A stretch of 64,000 nucleotides of DNA from Epinephelus fuscoguttatus (GCF_011397635.1 NC_064758.1:17762513-17826512), one strand, 5' to 3'. Positions 20,501 through 33,342 are shown, counted from the stretch's first letter. Notes: generated by a model from the letters alone, not told the origin. Program-made: numbers and translations.

Positions 20501-23500
20501 TTTTATGATTAGATACTGTAAGTTTGCTGCAGCTATTTGAAGTGATATGCAACCTATATTGTCTTCAGGGTTTGGAACATTCCCATGCATCCTCCTGCTG
20601 ACAGCTCTTTGACCAAAGCTGGCTACTTGAGTATTAATGGTCTATAAATGCTGTTTTAATGAGTAGGATGTTCTTGATGGCTTTGGCATCAGTAATCTGA
20701 TTGAACGTTGATATCATAAATATAGTGTAATGCAGATTCAAGCAAACAGCCAGTGACATGTAAAATCATACTTATTAAAGAAGTATTCATTTAACACATT
20801 TACCCACAGTGGAAGCCACATTTTAAGAAAGAAAACTGAGCTGATGAAGTTACTGTATTATATCTCCTGTTCTAGGTGCTTGGTGACTAAATGTAAATTA
20901 TAAGCTGTGCCTTCGCACCAATTGCTGAACCACAGTGCCATCATGTAGCCCTGTTCCTCCCAAGCAATTTTAGACAAGAGCTCTTGTTCAATGCTGATTT
21001 ATGTGGATGTCAGATCTGTGTCACTGGGTGCAGTCTGACATGAAGCTATTCATACAGTGAGTCAATAAAACTCTTTAGCGATGCCAAGTGTAAACCTGAT
21101 ACAGATACACTTACCTCAGGAATGAAAGGCCCCATTGCGCTGGTATTTAGGTGCAAGGGGATGTATGGAGGTATCTGAGATGATAAAACAACATCTCTTA
21201 ACCACACACATAGTTTAGGGCAGAAAGTGATGAATGCATTAGTTTAGGGGGCACTTACCATGCTGTCATTGATGAGGGCCTGAAGGAGTCCAGCTGAGTA
21301 GAGTCCATATGAGGCAGAGTTCAGAGTGAAGTCAGACAGGCCCACTGACAACATGTAGCCTGGCGGCTGAGGCACAGTGAAAGGCTGGGCCTTAAATGGA
21401 GGCTCTGCATGAGTTCTGATGTTGTAGAACTCTCCCTTTAAATAAAGACACGGAAATGATCCAGTGATCACTCTTTTAAAAATGTCTTTTGCCAGAGTGT
21501 GTTGGACATATTCAGATGGGTAACAAATTAAAGAAACTTGAAAGCGATCGGTGAAGAAGCATTTACTTCCACAAGGGACAACAGGGCTGACTGAATGATA
21601 AACTGTTAATAGTACAAAAATGATGCATATTACATGCTTTGGCCATCATCAACCCAGCTGTACACCTATGAGAGATTTCAGAGCAATAAGTGAGACAGTG
21701 GTCTTCAGCACCATGCATGCAAGAGCAACACAGTGCTTTTCAAACTTGCTGGGATGCAGCCAATGTGCTATAGCTCCCCTAAACACCTCTTCTTCTCCTA
21801 GTCTAGCAATTAGCTGTTACAGCTCCGAACAATTTGTCATTCTCACTAAGTCAGCATGTTTTGGTCATCTTTAGGTCAAACGTTATTATGTTTATATATG
21901 ATGTGGCCAAAAGTCAGGGGACTTCCAAAATATGAAAATAGATTGTGTGTATTCACCTTAAGACCGAGATTCATACTTGCAGCATCAATGATGGGTGTGC
22001 CAGTGAGAGGAAGGTCAAAAGCAAAGATGTCATCCACATCAAAGGAAACTGATAAGAGTAGGAATCATTTATAGATTGAATTATATAGTTATAGGTTAGA
22101 ATTCCTTACTGTTATTTTACTTTTGTCTTAAAGTAAAGTAACATTTGGACTATATAACTGCTAGGGCCTGTACATTTTACAAAATATATTAGGGTCTAAA
22201 TGAGGATGTAGCCTGATGCAATACCTCTCATGGCCTGTAGATGGTACTCCAAGGTTGAAATATATTCCTCCACCCAAGGGCAGATCTGTGGAGGACATAA
22301 CAAGGCAAATGTCTTGTCTGGTCTGTACATTAGGTTTCACCTGAGCTTTATCTGAGCATGGACAGAGCCTCCACTGACATATGTGACAGAAACATAGAGA
22401 ACCACTCACGTTGCCCTGTATTTTATACTTGATACGCCCCTTGAAATGCTCCACTAAAGGCTGGAAGAGCCAACTGTTGACAAATAAAAATACAGTGTTG
22501 ATATGCTGACATCAGTATCATCCTCTCCTGGTCTCTCTACATCCCTCTGTTCTACTGTACCTGGCTCCACCGTGAAACTGTATGTTCACATCTCCAACCT
22601 GAGCATCACAGCTAACACTGGTGACAGACAGATGGCCGTCAGGGTCTTTGCCCAGTTCCACCACAGAGGTCACATCCATATTAAATATAGCCATGTCGAA
22701 TGATCCTCCATCGTGTCTGAAAACACACAGTACAAACAAAGTCAGCGCTGGCATATCAGCCTGCAAACAATTCAAGAATTATTGACTACATAATAAGAGA
22801 TAAGATAAAAGTCAGACTAAAATGCCGATTGAAGAGCATGCATAACTCTGTAGTCCATAGACTTTGTCACTTTGTATGATTTCATGTGAACTTTATGTTA
22901 GAACAACTAATAATATCCTCAGTTGGCTGTTACTTTGACATTCACCATGGTTACTGGGTGGACAACAGTTTTAGTGGCCTGATGGCACTGGGTGAAAGAA
23001 CAGGAAGTCACCAGAATCACTGGTTTTACTAACTTTATGCCACTTTCTAAGATGCATGTATTCTTATCACACCACTTAGCACTGTCTACATTGTTAACTA
23101 CACTTAACTGATCTAACTGACACAGTTTAATTCAGGATAACATGTCAAGTTCTGGTTTAAATACAGTAAAAGTATTATTATAATTTTTCAACAGTGAAGA
23201 AAGTGTAGCATAAGTGAACAAGTGGGTTTCTCGGCTGTGCAAGACCATAGTTCCACACAAGAGTTCAGGGGAAACAACACAGCATGACATTTTAAAACAG
23301 ACACTTCCTTTTCTAATCAACCTGAGATGAACTGAGAACACATAAGGCTGTGCTGAATCTTAATATCACTTCCTCATTTAGCCTCTATATGTAAATTTCT
23401 CTGCTGACATTTCAAGCTGAAATATGTAACATGCAGTGAGATGATTACATTTATATTTAATGTAATATTTAATAATATTATTAAATATTATGTAATATTA

Positions 23501-24284
23501 TATTTAATCACTTTTAAGGATAATCAGATTACCTCTGCTGCTCCAAAGATTTGGTTATTGCTCAAAAGGGAAACCTGAGAAATGTCACTCCAAACCCTGA
23601 CTGAACAGCTGGGGGGTTACTGACTTGATGGACAAGGAGCTTACGTGTCGGGCAGAGATCAGAGATCACTCACATTATGCCATAGTGTGTCATCCAACTG
23701 CCGCTAAGTGCAACACTGAGGCCTGGGATGGACGTCTTGAATCCTGTGGTGTTCTGATAGAACTGAACAGATGGCTCCGGAAAGTCACACTTTGTTATGG
23801 TGGTGCTAGAGCACATGGGGAGAGCAAAGACAGATGTAGATAGGTGTGAGGATGATCTGAGTGATGTAAAAAAAAAAGGTAAAAGACATCTATATCCAGG
23901 ACTGTCAAATATAATCCTACCCTGTCAGTGTGTAGTCTACGCTGCCAAGGATGCCAATGCTGAATTCCCCGCTGATGTCAGGGAGACTGACAACGTCCAA
24001 CTTCTCCTGAATCCATCCTGCACCTACATGTTTTCCTAGGATGAACAGCACACATGTATAAAGCTTTAAAGTTTCATGTGTAACTTTGTTGGGTTCTTTA
24101 TGGTCTAAAACCATATGAAGCAATTATTTTTTGTGCCAATAAACTTAACAACTGAGTGAATAACACCATCACACACTGCCTTACCGTACTGGAGTCCTTT
24201 GTTAGTCAGGATGACTTGTATTGCAGGATTTTGTGCACAGGTTAAAGAGATGAGCGTGAGCACAACTAACACGGGTGGAAGCAT
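17579..24284 (-). CDS. bpi: BPI/LBP family protein (bactericidal permeability-increasing / LPS-binding)
   Basis: Fifteen exons on minus: 24284-24185, 24035-23921, 23805-23674, 22716-22561, 22473-22410, 22285-22225, 22048-21957, 21435-21259, 21174-21115, 19530-19363, 19170-19103, 19020-18978, 18874-18814, 18468-18392, 17638-17579. All phases match, giving 477 residues, the usual family length. Residues 1-17 (MLPPVLVVLTLISLTCA) form a signal peptide, so the protein is secreted. The first barrel includes GEFSIGILGSVDYTL and SIPGLSVAL-type sequence (IPGLSVALSGSW). Cys152 and Cys191 (VSCDAQ, ICPWVEE) are placed like the conserved BPI disulphide. After a linker (DAASMNLGLKGEFYNI) comes the second barrel, ending DRSFN. 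Family members bind the lipid A of LPS in lipid pockets. Fish usually carry one or two BPI/LBP genes not cleanly assignable to mammalian BPI or LBP, so the symbol is approximate. Confidence 0.93.
19800..19960 (+). repeat. Fossil copy of a common teleost AT-rich repeat, bpi intron 9
   Basis: It reads CAATTAGTCAATTAACCAAT, then AATATCGATTCATTGTTTGA, GTCAAAAATGCCAAATATT and AAATGTGAGGATTT. These are degraded forms of a very frequent percomorph repeat built on ATCGATTAATCG words. A copy in the opposite orientation lies at 46640-46945. Confidence 0.55.
19961..21114 (-). other. Rest of bpi intron 9: nothing identified
   Basis: AT-rich, non-coding, no repeat recognised. Confidence 0.5.
23463..23490. 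repeat. 28-bp perfect AT palindrome in bpi intron 3
   Basis: TAATATTTAATAAT is followed directly by its reverse complement, ATTATTAAATATTA. It sits inside a longer run of TAATATTA words. Confidence 0.85.
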
Positions 24285-25990
24285 TTTCCTGGGTCCCCTG
24301 TGGTGCAAGCAATGTACCAAGTACAAAATCTGAGCATGAGTGTAGCCACGAAACTGCACAGGCAAAGACTACTGAGACTTTTACATTTTACTGTGAAACA
24401 TAAAATCAAACATATTATTCTCAATAAAGTTGCTGTAGTGTTGTGTGTAGCATACCTGAATTACTGCAGGATGAAGTTTGTTTGTGTAGTTTCTGAACAA
24501 GCGTCTTCACACTCTCTCTGCCGTTGATCCCCCTACTGTAGCATTGCTTTCTTTTACTGAGAAGTGAAACTAAGTGACATCTGACTATAGCCTCAGGCAG
24601 GCGTGGTGTGGGCTTGGGTGTGTGAAGAACAGGAAGGCAGGTTGATGTAAATCCACTTCATCAGATAAGCTACCAGTATTTTGAACAACATCCTCAAGCT
24701 CAGAAGAAAGGCCTGCCATGGTATGTACAATGAAGTGAAAATTAAAGCTTCTGTTCTGTTGACTTTTACATTCTGGTCTCTCTCTCGTTGCAGGTGTATT
24801 TGGAGATGCCAAGCTGACAGCAATCGTATCATTAATATCAACAATGCCAGGTTTTCTCTCTGTCTGCTATGTGCTATTTTGGAGGCTCTGCACTGTGTCC
24901 ACAACTATTTAAATAAGCAAATGTAGCTGCGTGCCATTTGACAGGCAGCATTGTAGTCTGCAACCTACAGTCTTGTCTTCGAAAGATCACATTTCTGTTT
25001 TAAGAAAGGGGAAGCTTAATAATTAGCATTTTAAAGAGGAAGCTCGACAGAGGCCAAGGGAGTGAATAGAAAACAGAAAGCAAAATCAGCAAGACTTTTG
25101 AGCCGACCCTGGCTACATTTCAAGAAAACATTAGAATCACCAGCCATAAAATATTTGATTTATTTGTCTCTTAATTCAACAAATACTCTTTGTCTCACAC
25201 ACCATGATTAGTTCCATTAAATCACAATTAACAATTTCAATAGGAGAAGAGAATATTATCAGACAGACATTGTTTTTTTCATATAACACAATTAGGACCC
25301 ACTTGCTTGCACTTTGAATTCACTTCATCCAGTATGACACTTGAAACACCAAGAAAACAAACGAGCCAACGAGGACTACTATAGGCATAAGATGGAAAAT
25401 AAATCACACTGAAACTGAAATAAATAAATAAATAATTTTGTTTAAACAACTACACATAAGTTATTCATGGTTTATTATAATCCACAGAGCACCATCTGAT
25501 CTGATGGGTGCCTTTGTCTTACATTTTCTCCGATGTGGGATTTATGATATATCTAGCAGCTCAAAAACCAATAATAACATATTCACTCCATTGTTTTTCA
25601 CATATTTCATTCCCCAGATATAAACACGTACACACTCACAGTTAAGACCCATGGCGGACATTTTCACTGGATCTTTGACAACTCTTTGCATGAAGATTGA
25701 TAACCTGGACAGGCTTCTTAATGCCCGCACATTTGTTCCTCTGTCCAGTTGATGATCAAACATGTTTTCTGGAATGAGTAGACTACTTTACACTATGATT
25801 GAAGAGTTTATTATTGCACATTATCACGAAGGCAAAATAAAAAGATGTACATTTCACACAAATTATCCTCCTCATGAGCTTCTTTGTCAAGTGGTTAACG
25901 TGATGTTTTGATAAGGTCTGCGTTATGACAACCTGCCGGAGTGCGGCATTTTAGGACATCTCCATTCGATAAAGGTCATCTCTGAAGCTC
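24285..25990 (-). other. bpi 5' flank and slc32a1 3' UTR
   Basis: Just upstream of the bpi ATG is a purine-rich leader. Nothing gene-like is seen from 24540 to 25800. The slc32a1 3' UTR extends down from 25990, probably to the poly(A) signal at 25807, or to another at about 25157. Confidence 0.5.
25807..25812 (-). terminator. Candidate poly(A) signal of slc32a1
   Basis: TTTATT on plus reads AATAAA on minus, about 180 bases after the stop. Vertebrate slc32a1 often has a longer 3' UTR, so a distal site may also be used. Confidence 0.45.
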
Positions 25991-28376
25991 TCAGTCATGG
26001 ATATTGTATTTGAACGCCTCTATGAGCCCCTCGATTGAGTGAATGAAGCCAGATATGGCGCATATGCCGCCAATAACAAAAATGGCAACGTCGAAGAAGA
26101 CGTGGTGCCACAGGAGATTCCTCCACTGCAGCTTCAGGTGGAAGAGGCTTGGCAGGAGGAAGCACAGGCCAGCGCCAGTGAGGCTCCCAGTTAAACCCAT
26201 AAGGAGGGCGAAATGGGGGACAAAGACGGCCATAAGCAGGGTGAAGACTACCAGGGCAATTCGGAGGCCCAGACCCCATGATTTCAACTGCCCACCAGGG
26301 CCGTAGCAGTCAGGGAAGAGGGCTCTCCCACCATCCTGGAACAAGGATTTCTCCAGAACCTCGACTGCAGCAAAGAATGGCAGTGGGTAAGATAACAGCG
26401 CCTTGGCAACGAGGAAGATGTTCACCACAGCCCGGATGGTTGAAGGCAGGTTATCTGTAATGACCTCTTTAGTGGCATCTGCCCAAGTCAAGTAGGCCAC
26501 CAGGGCAAAGAGGCCCTTGAGGACGCAAGCTGCGATGTGAGTCCACTCCATCATGCAGTGGAACTCGCTGGGCTTCTGCATGTTTCCCTCCAGGGAGGGG
26601 AGGAAGATCTGGGAGGTGTAGCTGAACACGATGATGCCAATTGAAATGGGGAATTTCTTCACGTCGATATAAAACTTGACCTTGTCCCAGGCCCAGTCGC
26701 GTGCCCTGGAGAGGCAGTAGGCAATCACGAGGACGTTGATGACGAAGTGCGCCAGAGTGCAGAGCAAGCTGAACTTGGACACGGCCTTGAGGTTCTTCAG
26801 GAACGCGCAAGGCAGCAGCGCCACCGTGGCCACCACTGACCAAGCTTTCTGGGAGACGGGAAACCCCGGGAAACTGTTGTACATCAGGTTGCCGCTGACC
26901 ACAACGTAAAGAATACAGGTCATGACCAGCTCGATGATCTGAGCCACGTTCACAACGTGCCCGCCCAGCGCTGGGAAGCGGGGCGCGCAGCAGGCATTGG
27001 CGATGTCCACGTAGGAGTCCCTCACGCGCACTTTTATGCCATCCTCGTTGTCCTCGTACAGACACGCGATGAGGATTTTTCCCGTGTAACAGCACACCAC
27101 AGCCGCGAAGATAATGAGGAAGAGACCGAGGTAGCCACCGTGGAGGATGGCGTACGGCAGGCCGAGGACGAACATGCCCTGCGGACAGAGAGGCGCAGTT
27201 GAGTGGTAATGGACGAGGCCCACATCGCAGTGACAGGCCGAGCCAGCCCAGGCATGCAATAACCTGCTCACACAGCGCACATCTTACATAATAACACTGA
27301 AACAAATCTAAAATAATTAAAAAATAAAACAATAAAAAGATATTTTTGTGCATTCACATAACAGTGCAACGTAGAAACATTTTATTTATCAAAGCTGATT
27401 CAATCCAATGTCGATTAACAATTATTTTCTCATTCACCGCGCCCTTGAAAAACAGGCCTTTCTTCTGCGTAGGCTACAGGCTGCATCGAATTAAAGCATT
27501 AAAGGAAAATTTAAAAACGACTTTTCTAATTTCAGTTGATCACAATTTCAATTTGATGGAGACGCAGATAAGCACGTGGGTGCCATTCAGCCTCAGGGCT
27601 ATCAAAGTCACACAGGCCCTGCCTGCAGCTCCACTGATAAAAAGATTTGAATAAATAAATCCTAAATCCCTTTGCTGCGATGAATTCACTCACACGCCAT
27701 GGATTAAACTTTAAATTGGAGCCTGAATTAAATTATGATAACAGTAATTTGAAATCCATTTAAAGCTCAATTTATTTTTCGTCAATATTGATCATATTGC
27801 TTTATTTAAATGTTGGATTGTTTAGAAATATGCGCAACTCAAGAGTAGGCCTATTCCAAATAAAATCTTAAAATATAAATCTCATAATGTGATAATCCTC
27901 AAGGTGACTTTTGGTCCAGTTGCAGGCCTGATCCATGCAGCCCTTGGTGTGTTTGCATGCACTCATGCAAAGTAAAAGTAATCACAGTGTACCTGAATGG
28001 CATTGGTGACGTTCCAGCCAGCTTCCCATGACGTGATTTTTGGCTTGTCCTCATCCAGCGAGCCTCCTGTCTTTAGGGACGAGGGCCTCCGACCGGTGCC
28101 GTCCCTCTGGTAGTGGCTGTCTCCCTCCAGCTCCCCCTCACCCTCCATGTGTCCCCCTTCTTCCTCCTCTCCCTGAAGGACATCCATTTGCATCCCTTGC
28201 CTGTAGTCATAATCCAAGTCGTCGCATTCGGCGAAACCCAAACCTTCCTCGTCCGTGGCGGCCTGGAAGCCCAGCCGGGCAAACACCCCGCTGACCTTGG
28301 CCTGAGATTTGTTGGACACCGTGTGGGCCGCGTTGGTCAGCTTGTTGGTGAGCTTGTGTCGTATTAGATGAGCCAT
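25991..28376 (-). CDS. slc32a1: Vesicular inhibitory amino acid transporter (VGAT/VIAAT)
   Basis: Two exons on minus, 28376-27993 and 27178-25991, joined in phase 0 to give 523 residues (human 525, also two coding exons). The product loads GABA and glycine into synaptic vesicles using the proton gradient and marks inhibitory neurons. Exon 1 encodes the cytosolic N-terminus ([20 protein letters not shown], an acidic EGEEEEGG-type stretch, then [12 protein letters not shown], the start of helix 1). Exon 2 starts [18 protein letters not shown] and holds the remaining helices of the amino acid/auxin permease fold, including [27 protein letters not shown] and [20 protein letters not shown]. It ends KYNIHD. 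The exon is GC-rich with strong codon bias, unlike its AT-rich surroundings. It is adjacent to actr5, as in human. Confidence 0.98.
27179..27992 (-). other. slc32a1 intron 1
   Basis: A 0.8 kb intron with donor CAG|GTACAC and acceptor CCGCAG|GGC. It is AT-rich and non-coding. Confidence 0.85.
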
Positions 28377-28930
28377 CTTTACCCGAATAAAATGCGTTCT
28401 TCAAATGAAAATGGTATTACCGAGCAAAAAAGCAGAGAGGCAGGAGCATGCAGGGTATTATTCGCTTTTTTTAAACTGCGACTGTAAGGTCATGCCTGTT
28501 GCCTCTTTGATGTCGTCGCAAATTAAGCTATCCAGCCCTCTAACGGCTGCCTCACCGTCTCACCCAAACCGTTAAAAATTCCTCAGCCGCTTCTCTTGGT
28601 TTGCTCATCCATATTACTCCCTCAGAAACAACTCCTTGGCGTCCGCCTCAACGAGAAAACGCCTCAGACAGAGACAGAAACGAGAAAATGTCCTCATTTG
28701 TCGTTTAAAATAGACAATTTAGCATTTTTTGTCAGTTGGAGGTCCTGATGGTGACAGCGCGAGCGCTGGAATCTCTGACTGCATCACCCGGAGAGAGGAG
28801 GGAGAGCGCGAGGGGCGTGCACGTGTCCGCATAGAGTGCCGGTGTAACAGCTCGCGCACAGCGGAACTGTCACGATGGCAGAGAGAGGGAGGGAGATACT
28901 TTAATTCACCGGCACAGTGGTCACGAGGAT
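28377..28930 (-). promoter_or_regulatory. slc32a1 5' UTR and promoter region, CpG-rich
   Basis: A CpG-dense stretch (about 28730-28880, with GAGCGCGAGGGGCGTGC and CTCGCGCACAGC) lies 350-500 bases upstream of the ATG. This suggests a CpG-type promoter. The transcription start is not pinned down. Confidence 0.5.
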
Positions 28931-30600
28931 AAAACGGTCAGGTCATTTGAAGGCAGCGGTGTTACAGAATCGCTAGTGACATAATGTATGAATGAAAAGA
29001 TCAAACATTTCACCTGCTTTCATGAAGCCTGTCAACAGGTCGACGGGAACGTGCAAGGGGCGTCGTGCATGTAGGCTACGCTGAGTAGATATTTAACAAA
29101 ACCCCTGCATCTATTAAATTAAGAAATACATTTTTAAATTCTTATAGGCTACTGATCTGCAGGTGTATTTAGGCTGCGACATTTAGAGTGCCGCAAACAC
29201 AACCAACGCCATCCAAAAATTAACCACAGGCTTTGGACTATTTGTGCATAATTGATCTCAGTTGTTTTTTCGTTAGACAGAATTTTAACTGTTCAGACTG
29301 ACCTGCTCAGCTGCATTTTAACATGTGAAATCAATCTTAAATTTGCGAAAAGAAGCACGCGCACCAGCAGCCTATCCTACTCTGAGACAGTGCAGTCACA
29401 CACACAGCCCAGAGTCGTACACACAACTCATGCGTATTTTCTGTCACGTTAAGACAAAAAGCCTAAATATTGCATGACCAATATTTTTAAAGAATGATGA
29501 AAATTTGTTTCTAAAGAGAATATTTTACTGCACGTTTTATCATTTGTTCCTACACATTTTCATTCAATAAACAGACATCGAAAACCCAGTTCAAGCATTT
29601 CCATATACGCCCACCTTCGTATTAAAACATTTAAATTAATGGCGCTGTTTACTCAGATCTGCGTGTCTGATTTTCTCATGAATGCATATGTAAACAGATT
29701 TTAAGTTTCCAGCTCATTTGACACCAGATGACCATGTTCAGCCGGCTGTGAAGGGATGCAACTCGTTGCTGATATGATGATCATCCTGCGGCTGGCCTGC
29801 TGCAGACCACAGACAGCACCACGGACAGCTCCTTTAAAACAGACAGATAGAAAAAACAGGTCAGACTCCTGTTTTTTTAAATTTCACAGTGAATTATAGA
29901 AAAAAAGAGAGTCAGCCCATTTAAAACGCTGGATCTAATAGCCATATTTATTATTGTTTTGTAGTGGGCTGCATTTATTAAAGATCTGCGCGGTGGAAAT
30001 AATCTCAGGGGGAGAGTTATTTCTTCTTCACCTCAGCTCCTCGGGAATAAGCACCTCATCTTTGCCTCCATAATCTGCTGTGACACGGCTGAGCAAAACT
30101 GTCACCAGTTTTTTGCGGCCTGCATGCAGAAATGTAGCCCGCTGTGGCAGGAAGGCTGAAAAATCATCCGCAATTTATGAGCTTTAAAAACACTGACATT
30201 TTCTGTTAATTAAGAAAAACTTGGAGTAAATATATTTTTCAAGGCTATAAAAAAATATCGCAGACACAGGCATGTGAAGAAATACAAGACGATATTTCTC
30301 GAGCAGCATTGCAAGACAAAAACGCAACATGGACGAGAGGTCTAAATTTAGAAACCAGCCAGAGGACAGAGAAAGTTCCGCATATTTTCATGCTTGGCTT
30401 GGGCTGCTTTGCCAGCTGCCATTTGTGCTCAGGCCAACATAGTGTTTGTTAGTGAGTGTGTGTCATCCGTGTCTGGGGGTATGTGCGTATGTGTGTGTGC
30501 GTGTGTATGTGTAGGACAGTGAGAAAATAGGGAGAGTCCTTGAGGCATCTCTCCCTCCCCCCATCACATACATGCACAATCCCCGGGCTAACGCTGGGAC
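28931..30600. other. slc32a1 upstream region, possible neural regulatory DNA
   Basis: No coding signal. It holds the RE1-like site at 29812 and several non-repetitive stretches (for example 29940-30060) that could be conserved non-coding elements; only alignment could show that. Confidence 0.4.
29812..29832 (+). promoter_or_regulatory. RE1/NRSE-like site (REST binding)
   Basis: Both RE1 half-sites are intact with canonical spacing: CAGCACC, then AC, then GGACAG, followed by CTCC. Only the first two bases and one base near the end depart from the 21-base consensus. It lies about 1.45 kb upstream of the slc32a1 ATG. REST represses neuronal genes in non-neuronal cells. Confidence 0.65.
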
Positions 30601-30620
30601 AGAGGATCGGCTGCAAATGT

Positions 30621-30638
30621 CACACACACACACACACA

Positions 30639-30673
<35 letters not shown>
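30621..30673 (+). repeat. (CA)n microsatellite
   Basis: About 26 CA units with one TA interruption. Confidence 0.95.
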
Positions 30674-30676
<3 letters not shown>

Positions 30677-32574
30677 GACACGCACACAAAAACGCAAGCA
30701 CCCAAATAAATGCTGCCTCACCCTAAATCTGAAAAATAGAAACTGCTCCAAGGCTGCATCTATCGAGAAATGTAAAGAAAGACATGTACAAAACAATACT
30801 GCAGAAATATAACAATAATTTTGCAAATCTGAAATATATAAACTCAATATTGGAAAATACCAGGCCACATGAAATGCTCTCCAACAGAATAGATGTATTT
30901 CCACTTCCTTGGGACAAAATGGATTTTCAGTCTGCCTTTTTTTTCTTTGAAAGGACTGTAAGATTGGTTGCTGGGGCGACCAATTTAGCTTCTAAGGCTA
31001 CAAAGAGAGGGATTAATTCAGGCGCTATGTGTGTATGTGTGTGTGTGTGTGTGTGTGTGTATGAGTGAGAGACAGCAAGAGACACTCACAGAGAGGGAGA
31101 GAGTGTGTGCTTGCAAGCATGCCCGCTTCAGTGTGTGTGTGTGTGTAGGCCCGAGATACGGAGGGGCTTATAGCCTGTTTAACAGCCATGCAGTGCTGAC
31201 TGGAAGCAATAATCTCTGATAGTTGCCATGGCCACAGTAATTGGGCGGTGTGTGTGCATGTGTGTGTGTGTATGTTGAGATTTTAGAGCAAAGAGATTTT
31301 TTTCGTAGCACAGGTTATTTGTTATTTGTGTCTGAAAGCTTTGACTGCCTGGATGGAAGCAGAATTAAATCATTTAAGCCAATCCTAAACCTTTTGTGTG
31401 ACTGTAGAGTGACAAAAAAAGGCAAAATACATATAGAGCAGTCAGGTGGCACTTGGTGGACAATCACAAGATTTTTATTAATGACAGACAATCTATATAA
31501 TTGCATCACATAATGCTGATTGGTTTATGGCAATTAACCACAATGTTTGAATTAATTGTAGAAATTTCCAAGCAAGTCCTGACCACTGATCCAGTATTCG
31601 TGCCACCTATAGGTTAAATATTTTGCAGGATCACTCGCTGTTATGTCAGGTTTCATAAAAGGCCTTTTGCCACAGCAGACATTTTGACTTGTAGCCTATA
31701 TATAATAAAAATTAACAATGGCTGAATTCCTTTGAGCTGCTTCAGTTTCCAGTCCTATTGTTTATGGTTCACTGTCATACTGTCATGCTAGGACACTTGC
31801 CATCACTGATGTAAACAGGAAAAAGTCCCCTCCTCCTCTCTTTTAATACTGAGCCTGACTTTCAGCTCCTGTCATTTTTTTTTTGCACTATTCAGGAGAT
31901 GGAGGACTGTCCTGCTGACGATATTCTGTTATCTGTTATTAGGGGTTATTACGGTTAAGGAATGGGGAGGATTGTGATTATACTTCAAGCTTTGTTCCCC
32001 ATCATATTTTTGCTTTAAGTTAAATACCTATTGTGAACATGTTTTGTGTAATCCTGTTAAAACTGAATTAAAATATTCTTGATTAAAAAAAAAAAAAAAA
32101 ACAACTGGAAAAAGTCACAAGCCAGATTACAAGAAGCCAAGGTGATACATGTAAGTAAACAAATGATTAACATTTTTACATTTCATCCAAATATGTTCCA
32201 GATATGTAGCACATATGGTTAGGTAAATTGATCAAATCTGTAGGAGGAGTGATGAAAATCAGTATTTGCAAAAATAAATAAAAGGTGAAAATGGGTGTGA
32301 CCTACATGAAGAGAGAGCGACATAAGACAGCAGTTCATATAAGTAAGATTTTACTTGTTTATGGGATTTATAAATGGCCATATGGTGGCTATATTCCCCA
32401 CCATCCACAAAACAGTTCTTTCCAGTTTCCACCAGTTCCAATAAAATCTGTTGGAGGCCCACTTTTTTCGTCCTGCTAAACAGGGATGCATTTCTTTGGT
32501 GTAATGAAAATACAGTTGGAAAAAGCCTGTTGACTTGTTATTATTGGGGGGAATCAGAGCAACAAATGAGACAA
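30674..32574. other. Gene-free stretch
   Basis: Apart from the TG runs there is only AT-rich sequence. An A17 run ends at 32101 after GATTAAAA, possibly a retroposon tail, but its body is not recognisable. Confidence 0.45.
31028..31060 (+). repeat. (TG)n microsatellite
   Basis: About 16 TG units with one TA interruption at the left; shorter TG runs follow at 31131-31147 and 31256-31272. Confidence 0.95.
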
Positions 32575-32660
32575 GAGCTGTGTCTGAAATCACTCTCATG
32601 TTTATTTAGGCCCATTCACTACTCCCCATATTACAGACACTCAAAAGTTTACTCAATAGT
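32575..32660 (+). repeat. End of a hAT-type MITE (truncated)
   Basis: GAGCTGTGTCTGAAATCACT followed by CCATTCACTACTCCCCAT resembles the end of a widespread teleost MITE (GCTGCGTCCGAAATC...CACTA). No matching right end was found. Confidence 0.4.
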
Positions 32661-32849
32661 CAACAGTCAATGAAGACTTCAGAGACACTTACTAATCACC
32701 ATCATCATTATCATCATTAGCCTACCATTGGAACTCTGTTCCACAAGAAATTTGCAATATCGATTCCTTTTCCACCCTTAAATCCAGTGAGATAACACAC
32801 CCTGTCAACCTGGCACATTTGGTCTGATCCAATGGTGACACACACATCC

Positions 32850-33105
32850 AGATTGGCACTGATGTTGACTTTTTGATGATGATTTTTATATCTAGTTTTT
32901 ATTATTAGGATTTTTTGTCTAGTTATTTTATTAACTTTTTACTGTATATGATGTATATATTTGTTTGACTTTATGGATCCATGGATAAGTTACTGCTTGC
33001 TTCTTTACTGTGTCTTGTGAGGTGTCCCTGAAAGGCAGTTATGAATAAAATGCATTATTACTACTATTATTATTATTATTAGTAGTAGTAGTAGTAGTAG
33101 TAGTA
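32850..33105 (+). mobile_element. 3' end of a LINE or its SINE partner with (ATT)n tail
   Basis: The stretch ends CCTGAAAGGCAGTTATGAAT then AAAATGCATTATTACTACT and an ATT/TAG repeat. Fish L2-related elements end in a very similar phrase (AAGGCGCTATAAATAAAATG plus ATT repeats). The body is non-coding 3' UTR. Confidence 0.5.
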
Positions 33106-33148
33106 GTAGCAGGAGGAGGAAAAGGAGGAGGAGGAGGGGGAGGAGGAG
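33060..33148 (+). repeat. (ATT)n-(TAG)n-(GGA)n compound microsatellite
   Basis: Trinucleotide runs change from ATT/TTA through TAG to GGA without a break, seeded by the retroposon tail. Confidence 0.9.
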
Positions 33149-33340
33149 TAATAACATCATCTTTTTCTATCTCACAGTAATTTTTGCATTTATAAAATGC
33201 AGAGCATTGCATCGTGGGATGGTTAGCTCAAAGTAGTGTATATTGCATTGATTACATTCAATCAAATACAGTGGCAGACAGTAAATACAGTGCACTGTGT
33301 AATAAATAGGAGTGGTTTTAAACACACAGCTGGTAAAGCA

Positions 33341-33342
<2 letters not shown>

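Noticed and set aside
26469-27353. Long minus-strand open frame (about 290 codons) overlapping slc32a1 exon 2
   Set aside because: It is another frame of the GC-rich slc32a1 exon, with Arg/Pro/Leu-rich sequence typical of a shadow frame and no family features.
28040-28367. Plus-strand Pro-rich open frames
   Set aside because: They lie antisense to slc32a1 exon 1 and arise from its acidic, GC-rich coding sequence.
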